Part shown: in pieces, positions 8,798-15,652 of the stretch | Numbering within the stretch: the first letter of the stretch is position 1 | How the letters are laid out: every line of letters starts with the position of its first letter | Assembly (NCBI RefSeq): GCF_004114615.1 | Contig: NZ_CP035300.1 | Span: 3,459,986 to 3,523,985 of the forward strand | DNA length: 64,000 nt | Source: Dyella sp. M7H15-1 | Lineage (GTDB): Bacteria; Pseudomonadota; Gammaproteobacteria; Xanthomonadales; Rhodanobacteraceae | Direction of reading: 5' to 3' | The notes under the pieces: generated by a model | Seen by the model: the letters and a program-made list of their open reading frames with translations, nothing else | What the model was told of the DNA's origin: nothing | The model's database searches: none | Made by a program: the position numbers and the translations under genes

Positions 8798-10795
8798 TCA
8801 GGCTGTTAAAACGACGAGAACGGTGTCAGCTTCGACAAATTCGCCCTGTGCCGCATTAACACTTTCAATGATGCCGGCACGTGGCGCCTTCAAGGCCAGT
8901 TCCATTTTCATGGCTTCCATCACCAGCAGCTCCTGACCTTCCTCGACGGCATCACCCACCTGGGTTTTGACGAGTACGATGCGTCCAGGCATGGGCGCGA
9001 TGATCTGGTTGCCGCCGGCACCTTGCTTCGATTCCCACGCGAACGCAGGTGCACGAACGAATACATGGCGTTGTCCGTTGACATCGTGCAGCGATACGCG
9101 CTCCTGGTCGGCATGTATGGGCAGACGGACACCCTGGCCATCGAAGCGGGCACTGAGGACGCCACCGTGGTGGCGCGCACCCCGTACCTTGCAATGCGAT
9201 TCGCCGTGTTGCAACTGATAGTCGCCTTCGTGACCGTGTGCTTCGATCTCGTAACGCTGCTCACGCAGCGACAGCGCCACGATGCGCTTGCCGGCGTGGC
9301 CGATACGCCAGGCGTCGGCACGCAACCAGGGTGAGTAGGGATCGTCGCCGTGCAAGGCATCGTTGACGATGGAGCGTTCGTCATGGAGCAAGGAGGCGGT
9401 GGCGGTGGCAAACAGGACATGGTTCGAGGGTGCGGTATTGCCAGTAAGAAATTCGCTAAGGTGACGGTCCAGGTAGCCGGTATCGATGCGGCCCTCGATC
9501 ACCATCGGATGACGTGCCAGTCGTTCCAGGAAGGCGATATTGGATTTTGGTCCGACGATGTCGCACTCGGTCAACGCTTCACGCAGGCGTCGCAGCGCCT
9601 GCGTGCGATCGGTGTCGTACACGATCAGCTTGGCGATCATCGGATCATAAAAAATCGTTACGGTGTCGCCCTCGATCACGCCGCCGTCCAGTCGTACGTG
9701 GCGGGACGGCGAGGGCAGTTTCAGCGTACGCAGCTTGCCGGAGCCGGGCAGGAAGTTCTGTTCGGGATCTTCGGCATACAGGCGTACTTCAATGGCATGC
9801 CCGTGTGCATGAATCTGATCTTGCCGCAATGGCAGGGTTTCACCGGCGGCGACGCGCAGTTGCCATTCGACCAGGTCGAGGCCGAGCGTTTCTTCGGTGA
9901 CCGGATGCTCCACTTGCAGGCGGGTATTCATTTCCATGAAGAAGAACGTGCCGTCTTGCCCCACGATGAATTCCACCGTGCCGGCGCCGACGTAGTTCAC
10001 TGCCTTGGCTGCCGCCACCGCCGCCTCGCCCATTGCCTTGCGGCGCTCGGGCGTGAGGAACGGGGAGGGCGTTTCTTCCAGCACCTTCTGGTAGCGGCGC
10101 TGGGCGGAGCATTCACGCTCATTCAGATGGATGACGTTGCCCTGCGTATCGCCGAACACCTGGAATTCGATATGGCGCGGATGCTCGACATAGCGCTCCA
10201 GGATCACTCGCGTATCACCGAACGAACTGGCTGCTTCGCGTTGCGCGGAGGCCAGCGCATCGGTGAATTCCTTTTTGGTGCGCACAATGCGCATACCTTT
10301 GCCGCCACCGCCGGCAGCCGCTTTGATCATCAGCGGAAAGCCGGTCTTGCGAGCCTGCTCCTCAAGAAAGGCCAGGTCCTGATTGTCACCGTGATAACCC
10401 GGCACCAGCGGCACCTGATGTTTTTCCATCAGCGTCTTGGCGGCGGCTTTGGAACCCATCGCGTCGATGCTTTCCGGGCGTGGGCCGATAAAGGCGATGC
10501 CGGCGTTGGTGCAGGCGCGCGCAAAGCCAGTGTTCTCGGAAAGAAAACCGTAGCCCGGATGGATCGCTTGCGCGCCAGATTTTTTGGCGACCTCCAAAAT
10601 GGCGTCGCCGCGCAGATAGGAGTCGGCCGGGCGCGGCCCGCCGATCGGCCACGCTTCGTCGGCCAGGCGCATGTGCTGCGCATCCTTGTCCGCTTCCGAA
10701 TACACCGCAATGGTGTGGATGCCCAGCCGTCGGCAGGTGCGGATCACGCGGCAGGCGATTTCGCCACGATTGGCAATCAGTACGCGCTCAAACAT
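8798..10795 (-). CDS. liuD: Methylcrotonoyl-CoA carboxylase, biotin-carrying alpha subunit
   Basis: 665 residues with biotin carboxylase N-domain (FERVLIANRGEIACRVIR), ATP-grasp with AAAGGGGKGMR (about 160-170), carboxylase C-domain, and a C-terminal biotinyl domain with VMEAMKMEL, where Lys 630 would carry biotin. The enzyme carboxylates 3-methylcrotonyl-CoA in leucine degradation together with the beta subunit, here encoded 13 kb away at 23646. The length and the hmgL neighbour favour methylcrotonoyl-CoA over propionyl- or geranyl-CoA carboxylase. Start ATG at 10795 fits the family N-terminus exactly. Confidence 0.9.
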   Translation of the reverse strand: MFERVLIANRGEIACRVIRTCRRLGIHTIAVYSEADKDAQHMRLADEAWPIGGPRPADSYLRGDAILEVAKKSGAQAIHPGYGFLSENTGFARACTNAGIAFIGPRPESIDAMGSKAAAKTLMEKHQVPLVPGYHGDNQDLAFLEEQARKTGFPLMIKAAAGGGGKGMRIVRTKKEFTDALASAQREAASSFGDTRVILERYVEHPRHIEFQVFGDTQGNVIHLNERECSAQRRYQKVLEETPSPFLTPERRKAMGEAAVAAAKAVNYVGAGTVEFIVGQDGTFFFMEMNTRLQVEHPVTEETLGLDLVEWQLRVAAGETLPLRQDQIHAHGHAIEVRLYAEDPEQNFLPGSGKLRTLKLPSPSRHVRLDGGVIEGDTVTIFYDPMIAKLIVYDTDRTQALRRLREALTECDIVGPKSNIAFLERLARHPMVIEGRIDTGYLDRHLSEFLTGNTAPSNHVLFATATASLLHDERSIVNDALHGDDPYSPWLRADAWRIGHAGKRIVALSLREQRYEIEAHGHEGDYQLQHGESHCKVRGARHHGGVLSARFDGQGVRLPIHADQERVSLHDVNGQRHVFVRAPAFAWESKQGAGGNQIIAPMPGRIVLVKTQVGDAVEEGQELLVMEAMKMELALKAPRAGIIESVNAAQGEFVEADTVLVVLTA

Positions 10796-10890
10796 GCGGG
10801 TTCCTTACCGGCTCGCAGAAGATGCAAAGCGAATAAAACTAGCAGATTTGCGTGATTGCGCCGATGCGCAGCGCAGCAACGGCGAGATGA

Positions 10891-11403
10891 TTACTCGCCG
10901 TCCCAATAGTCCAACGAATCTTCCGGCCGCCCCAGGATGCGCATCGGCCTGGGCGCGCCGCTTGCGTCGCTGTTCGCGAACACGCCGTATTTGCCGGAAT
11001 CGGGGTACTCGCAGACTTCCACTTCCGATTCATTGCTAAGTGCGAGGTAGCGCATCTCCACCTCGCCAGTGTTGATGATCTGGTGCGCGGTTTCCGGGCC
11101 GCCGGTGGGGCAGGCGATCACGTGGCCGGCGCGGATGGAATAATGCTGGTTGCCGTAGCGAAGCTCGCCGCTGCCTTCGAGGATGACGAACATTTCTTCT
11201 TCCACGCGATGGCTGTGGAACGGACAGTTGCGCTTGCCCGGCGCAAGCACGTTGAGGCGATAACCGAGTTTGCGTGCGCCGATCTTGCTGGCGATCTCAC
11301 CGTAGCGCCGGTCATACAGGTGCGCGTTGTCGCCGCGCGGCATGCGCGATGCGTCGGGCAGGCGGATCTCAACGTCGTCGAGGTGGATGAAAGGTTTGCT
11401 CAC
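10891..11403 (-). CDS. Cupin-domain protein
   Basis: 170 residues, GTG start. One cupin barrel with metal-ligand pattern HSHRVEEEMFVILEGSG (His-x-His-x4-Glu) and a second motif near PETAHQIINTG. Function is not predictable beyond a small-molecule-binding or metal-dependent enzyme of the conserved barrel type. The C-terminus ends DYWDGE. Four bases before its GTG lies the stop of a truncated frame that ends DYWEGE, so the cupin was probably the second gene of a coupled pair whose first member has been lost. It interrupts the liu order between liuC and mccA. Confidence 0.75.
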   Translation of the reverse strand: MSKPFIHLDDVEIRLPDASRMPRGDNAHLYDRRYGEIASKIGARKLGYRLNVLAPGKRNCPFHSHRVEEEMFVILEGSGELRYGNQHYSIRAGHVIACPTGGPETAHQIINTGEVEMRYLALSNESEVEVCEYPDSGKYGVFANSDASGAPRPMRILGRPEDSLDYWDGE

Positions 11404-11406
11404 GGT

Positions 11407-11506
11407 CTATTCGCCTTCCCAGTAATCCGCAGTGGCACCCTGGCGCATCATGATGCGGATTATCTGCGACTTGCCCTCCGCGTCGGGCTCGAACTCAATC
11501 AAAAAG
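11407..11506 (-). pseudogene. C-terminal remnant of a gene once coupled to the cupin
   Basis: About 32 codons (reading ...IEFEPDAEGKSQIIR...DYWEGE) run in frame to a TAG four bases before the cupin GTG. No start codon belongs to this segment, because the amylase 3' end occupies the place of its 5' part. The EFEPDAEGK style resembles C-terminal beta segments seen in some hydrolases, but no family can be assigned. Confidence 0.35.
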
Positions 11507-13193
11507 CGCCGCCGGTACTGGCGTCTTGCATGACGATGACCTCGTTGTCGCTGCCAGGTTGCCAGCTTTTCACCTGGGAAGCGTCGGCTTCATTGCGGAT
11601 GATGCATTTCCATTCGACACCCTGTTGCCCGGGCAGGGCGATGCTGCCTTTCCAGGTGGGGTACGTGCTGACATCCGTCAATCGCACTGCCTTAGCGGGA
11701 TCCCAGTTGCCCAGCTCTGGGCTGCTTCCGACGACATAGACGCTGTCACCTGTCTGGGTCTTGCCGTTGTCACAACGGAAAGTGACGTTCACGGATGCGG
11801 CGGCTGGTCCGGTATGCCAGATCCGTATTTTCCCGTCGTCATGGCTCAATGCAGGCAGATAGGCATCCTGGCTGACTTGGTCGGGTTTGGCCAGATTTGA
11901 ATTCAAGGCCACTAGCAATTGCTGGTGGGAGCCCGTGATGACGGCCACCAGGCCGGTGCAATGCTGGCTGCCGCACTGGGTGGGAAACCGGATGTCCGAA
12001 TCGGCACGGATACCTGCCGTACGGCGGGTTTGGATCAGCAGGCGCAGATAGTCATGCAGATCGTCGTTGTCGGTATGGGGACCATACATATCCGGCCAGT
12101 AAACCGCCGGTGTGCCGGGACTGCTCAAAATGTAAGCGTAGGCTTGCTTGCGCAGTGGGCTGGCAATCGGCCAGATATGTTGTCCACCGCCAGGACCGGG
12201 GGAGGGGCCGGTATCGTGGTTGTCGACAAAAGTGACCGCAATGTCGCGCCAACGCGGTTCAGGGTTGCCGTTCAATCCGTTGCGCCATTCAGAGATTGAA
12301 CCGTTTTGCATGCGATCCTTCAGCGCGAAATCAAAGACCATGCAGTCGGAATGGTCCGACCAATCTTTTAGCCCATCTTGAAAGCTCTTGTTGTGGAGCG
12401 GATTGTCGGCAGGGAATTCACCCGGTGATTTCCACATTTCGCCGATGCAAATACCGTTGTCGAAGACGTCGCTCATCCAGTGTTGCACGTGCCGCGGCGC
12501 GTAGCCGCGCACAAAGTCAAAACGCAGGCCGCTAGCCGAGTAGTTGTCGCGCAGGTTGATGAACTCCTTTTCGAACATCGCTTCGACGTCGGCGTTGCCG
12601 AGGTTGAAATCGGAATCGCCACTCATGAAAGGATCACCATCGTCACATGGGCTGGGGCCGGAACCGGCGCCTTTGTCGTCGCAATCCCGGCGCCAGATTT
12701 TGCCCGTCTTGGGAAGGAAGTTGGCGCTGCTGGCCTTGCTTCGATCCATGTGATTGGGCACCACGTCGTAAACCAGCTTGATACCCGCTTTTTTAAGTGC
12801 CTGAATGGCTTCCTTCAATTGCGTATTCGTGCCGTAGCCGCTGTTCTTATTGAAACTCCCCCAGAAGTAACCTTCGCCGCCACCTGATTTGTCGCCGCTT
12901 TTCCAGCTTGATGTGTCTTGCCAGACCGGCGGCAGCCAGATGATGGTGAAGCCATCGGCGGCAATTTGCGGGGCTTTTTTCTTTAGCGTGTCGTACCACG
13001 TGCCAGGCATGCGTACCGAGTTCCAATGAAAGCCTTGCAGGATGATTTCATCCTCGCTGCCGTAACGAATGCCGCCGGGACTTTTTTGTGCACAGGCGGC
13101 TACCGAAAAGGCAGCGCACCATCCAGCGGCGAGCACACAGATAAATACACGAGCAATCCATGTTGCACGACACATGACTCCCCTCCGGATCAT
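11499..13193 (-). CDS. Secreted GH13 maltooligosaccharide-forming alpha-amylase with starch-binding domain
   Basis: 564 residues. The N-terminus has a basic start, a hydrophobic stretch (FICVLAAGWCAAFSVA) and a likely cleavage site, so export is expected. The GH13 barrel shows DVVPNHM (region I), GLRFDFVRGY with nucleophile Asp 226, GEMWKS with acid/base Glu 252, and FVDNHDTG with Asp 327. The GxRFDFVRGY/EMWK form and the calcium-loop style resemble maltotetraose-forming amylases of Pseudomonas. After about residue 460 a CBM20-like starch-binding domain follows (VYVVGSSPELGNWDPAKAV). It would degrade extracellular starch. It lies between liuC and the cupin and has no functional link to them. 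Confidence 0.88.
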   Translation of the reverse strand: MIRRGVMCRATWIARVFICVLAAGWCAAFSVAACAQKSPGGIRYGSEDEIILQGFHWNSVRMPGTWYDTLKKKAPQIAADGFTIIWLPPVWQDTSSWKSGDKSGGGEGYFWGSFNKNSGYGTNTQLKEAIQALKKAGIKLVYDVVPNHMDRSKASSANFLPKTGKIWRRDCDDKGAGSGPSPCDDGDPFMSGDSDFNLGNADVEAMFEKEFINLRDNYSASGLRFDFVRGYAPRHVQHWMSDVFDNGICIGEMWKSPGEFPADNPLHNKSFQDGLKDWSDHSDCMVFDFALKDRMQNGSISEWRNGLNGNPEPRWRDIAVTFVDNHDTGPSPGPGGGQHIWPIASPLRKQAYAYILSSPGTPAVYWPDMYGPHTDNDDLHDYLRLLIQTRRTAGIRADSDIRFPTQCGSQHCTGLVAVITGSHQQLLVALNSNLAKPDQVSQDAYLPALSHDDGKIRIWHTGPAAASVNVTFRCDNGKTQTGDSVYVVGSSPELGNWDPAKAVRLTDVSTYPTWKGSIALPGQQGVEWKCIIRNEADASQVKSWQPGSDNEVIVMQDASTGGAF

Positions 13194-13380
13194 CGCAACC
13201 TGACGTGCTATAGATCAGTTATGGCGATAACAGAGCGTGAAAAGGTCGTGCGGTCTGGATGAAACGCGTACGGGGATGGCCTATGCACAGTGGACCAAGG
13301 GTTTCCTTACACCGAACCTCAATCTGTTCTAGATAAATTTACTCTGACAGCATCTGACAGCAGTTGCTGCCAGGTTGTTG

Positions 13381-14175
13381 TCAGATGTGGTGTGTCCAGT
13401 TTGGTGCGCGCTTGTCCAGAAAAGCACCGAGCCCTTCCTGTCCCTCTTGCGACACACGCAAGCGTGCAATCAATGTGGCGTTGTCGTGGTCGATGTGCTC
13501 GGCAGCCGCTTCCGTCAGGCCGTGCATGCCCAATGCCAGACGTTTGGCTTCCTGCTGGGCGACGGGGCCGGCCTTGGCGAGCATCTTGAGTACGTTGTGC
13601 ACCGTGTCATCGAGATACTCCGCAGGCACCGACTGGTGCAACAGCCCAACCTGGGTGGCGGTATCCGCGTCGAAAATCTCACCGGTCAAGAACAGCCGGC
13701 GCGCATGGCGCAGACCGATGGCCGCGATCACATAAGGGGAAATCACCGCAGGTACCAGACCGAGCGTGACTTCGGTCAAGCCGAACTTGGCGGTGTTGAC
13801 GCCAATGGCAATATCGCAGCAGGCGAGCAGGCCCACGCCGCCACCGTACGCGGCGCCATTGACGCGGGCGATGGTGGGCTTGGGCAGGAACTGCAAGGTG
13901 CGCATCAGGGTGGCCAGGCGCAGCGAGTCTTCGCGGTTTTCCTGCTCGCTGGCTTTTGCCATGCCGCGCATCCAGTTCAGATCGGCACCGGCGGAAAAGC
14001 TCGCCCCCACGCCGGTCAAAACCACCACACGGACAGCGGAATCCTGCCCGGCTGCCTGCAGGGCGGCGGTGAGGTCGGCAATCAGCCGGTCGTCGAAGGC
14101 GTTGTGCACTTCGGGGCGGTTGAGGCGGAGTTCGCGGATGCCGGCATGGTCGGCGATCTGGACGGCACTGGTCAT
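13381..14175 (-). CDS. liuC: Enoyl-CoA hydratase, methylglutaconyl-CoA hydratase type
   Basis: 264 residues from the ATG at 14175. An in-frame ATG at 14292 exists, but it would add about 39 residues read from the neighbouring repeat and is not part of the crotonase fold. Crotonase motifs: SAGADLNWM (oxyanion hole and CoA site), GAAYGGGVGLLACCD, and FGLTEVTLGLVP with the catalytic Glu. It hydrates 3-methylglutaconyl-CoA between the carboxylase and HMG-CoA lyase. By order it belongs between mccB and mccA of the liu operon, but both neighbours have been displaced. Foreign DNA begins only 29 bases upstream of its start, so its original promoter or operon leader has been cut off. Confidence 0.88.
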   Translation of the reverse strand: MTSAVQIADHAGIRELRLNRPEVHNAFDDRLIADLTAALQAAGQDSAVRVVVLTGVGASFSAGADLNWMRGMAKASEQENREDSLRLATLMRTLQFLPKPTIARVNGAAYGGGVGLLACCDIAIGVNTAKFGLTEVTLGLVPAVISPYVIAAIGLRHARRLFLTGEIFDADTATQVGLLHQSVPAEYLDDTVHNVLKMLAKAGPVAQQEAKRLALGMHGLTEAAAEHIDHDNATLIARLRVSQEGQEGLGAFLDKRAPNWTHHI

Positions 14176-14203
14176 GGAGAAGTCCCGGGATAAGGCGCTG
14201 CAT

Positions 14204-14225
14204 CTTAAGGGCACCTCTATAAATT
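14204..14225. repeat. 22-bp terminal repeat, left copy
   Basis: CTTAAGGGCACCTCTATAAA and the next two bases are perfectly repeated in inverse orientation at 18870-18891, with a near match at 18631. It marks the left limit of the 4.7-kb block holding the IS3 element and the repeat protein. Confidence 0.7.
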
Positions 14226-14374
14226 GCCCAACCCAAAAATTTCGCAGATTTTTATGAATCGCCCCAAATTCTGCCTGCCGAGCAGAAGGCATTCCTTAGA
14301 GCCCGTCGTCATGATCTTGCCCCTCTTCCACGGACACCCGGTTAAGCGATTCAATTCGCTATCCGAGGTGAACG

Positions 14375-14668
14375 ATGAAACAGAAGACAGGCGTGAAACA
14401 GGTCCGGCAACGTTACAGCCCCGAGTTCAAAGAGCAAGCCTTGCGCAGGGCTGAGCAGGATGGCGTGGCGCAGGCGGCGAAGGATCTAAAGTTATCCCCC
14501 AACCAGCGCTACGCTTGGCGCGCCAAAGCCCAGCTACGCAGTCAGACGGGCGAACAACAGCAGCTCCAGCAGGCTGAAAATACACGACTCAAACGTGAGG
14601 TAGCACGCTTGGAGGAGGTCGTCTTCCTAAAAAAGGCGGCAGCGTACTTCGCGAAGACGCCCAAGTGA
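14375..14668 (+). CDS. IS3-family transposase OrfA
   Basis: 97 residues: a helix-turn-helix of the IS3/IS911 type (RYSPEFKEQALRRAEQDG) followed by a leucine-zipper-like coiled coil (QQLQQAENTRLKREVARLEE). OrfA binds the terminal repeats and regulates transposition. Near its end lies AAAAAAGG (14629-14636). A -1 slip there leads into an open orfB frame without a stop, so the OrfAB fusion transposase can be made. Confidence 0.9.
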   Translation: MKQKTGVKQVRQRYSPEFKEQALRRAEQDGVAQAAKDLKLSPNQRYAWRAKAQLRSQTGEQQQLQQAENTRLKREVARLEEVVFLKKAAAYFAKTPK

Positions 14669-15525
14669 AGTACGCCATGATCCGTACACATGAAGAAGCT
14701 CACGCGGTCCGGCTGATGTGCCGTACGCTGGACGTATCACCGTCTGGCTACTACGCATGGCGCGATCGTCCCCTCTCGTCACGTGCCCTCAAACGCACTG
14801 AGCTCGACGCCCGGGTGCGCGAAGCCTACGACACCGAGAAGGGGCGTGCCGGCTCGCCACGACTCACGCACAGGCTCAAGCGGCAAGGCCATCATGCCGG
14901 TCGGCACCAGGTCGCCCAAAGCATGCGTTGCCAGGCGTTGCGGGCTAGAGGCGCACGCAAGTACAAAGCCACCACGAACTCCAACCACAACTTGCTCGTG
15001 GCACCGAACCTCTTGCAGCAAAACTTCGATGCTGACCAACCGAATCAGGCGTGGGTCAGCGATATAACCTATATTGCCACCGACGAGGGCTGGCTGTACT
15101 TGGCCGTGGTGCTGGATTTGTATTCGCATCACGTGATTGGATGGTCGATGTCCGATCGTATGACCTCACCACTGGTCTGTAACGCGCTACGCATGGCCGT
15201 GTTTGCCAGGCATCGGCCACACGGCGTGATCGTGCATTCGGACCGTGGAAGCCAATACGGCTCGCAGGAGTATCAGCGCTTGCTCAGCGAGCACGACTTG
15301 CTATGCAGTATGAGCAAGAAAGGCGATTGTTACGACAATGCAGCCATGGAGAGCTGGAATCACAGCTTGAAGGTCGAAGCCATCCACGGCGAACGCTTTG
15401 CCACGCGAGAACAAGCCAGGGATCACGTGTTCGAATACATCGAGGTCTACTACAATCGACAACGGCTTCACTCCACGCTGGGCTATCTCAGCCCGGTCGA
15501 GTTCGAACTACGACATGTTGCTTAA
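14665..15525 (+). CDS. IS3-family transposase OrfB (DDE integrase domain)
   Basis: 286 residues, overlapping orfA by four bases. It has an HTH_21-like region followed by the rve catalytic core with Asp in WVSDITYIAT, Asp in HSDRGSQYGS and Glu in NAAMESWNHSLK, the DD(35)E triad with the family-typical Lys seven residues later. C-terminal YNRQRLHSTLGYLSP is the usual IS3 ending. All catalytic residues are present and the frame is intact, so the element may be active. Confidence 0.92.
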   Translation: MKYAMIRTHEEAHAVRLMCRTLDVSPSGYYAWRDRPLSSRALKRTELDARVREAYDTEKGRAGSPRLTHRLKRQGHHAGRHQVAQSMRCQALRARGARKYKATTNSNHNLLVAPNLLQQNFDADQPNQAWVSDITYIATDEGWLYLAVVLDLYSHHVIGWSMSDRMTSPLVCNALRMAVFARHRPHGVIVHSDRGSQYGSQEYQRLLSEHDLLCSMSKKGDCYDNAAMESWNHSLKVEAIHGERFATREQARDHVFEYIEVYYNRQRLHSTLGYLSPVEFELRHVA

Positions 15526-15652
15526 CCGAGTGTCCGTGATTCAAGGGCAAGATCATTTCGTTGTTACTTCGGTGGCACCGACGTCAAACCTTCGCTCGTG
15601 CCTACCCCGGGCTGAATAGTTACTTTTTCTGTTTCTGAAGAGGAATAACCTC

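Larger units (their letters stand above)
14312..15555 (+). mobile_element. IS3-family insertion sequence
   Basis: Imperfect 36-base terminal inverted repeats, left 14312-14347 (starting TGATCTTGCCC) and right ending at 15555 (complement TGATCTTGCCC), enclose orfA and orfB. No direct target repeat is visible, so either the element or its flanks have rearranged. The bases just before its left end (about 14299-14313, TAGAGCCCGTCGTCATGA) resemble the end of the IS5-family element at 21418, suggesting insertion into an older IS end. Confidence 0.85.

Noticed and set aside
9350..10855. 501-codon plus-strand frame opposite liuD
   Set aside because: Its composition is that of antisense of a high-GC gene, and the minus strand carries a complete biotin carboxylase subunit.
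15557..15652. Possible Hrp PIP/hrpII box (two TTCG motifs) upstream of the repeat protein
   Set aside because: The two TTCG motifs are 19 bases apart rather than 15-16, and no similar pair lies before the other effector candidates.
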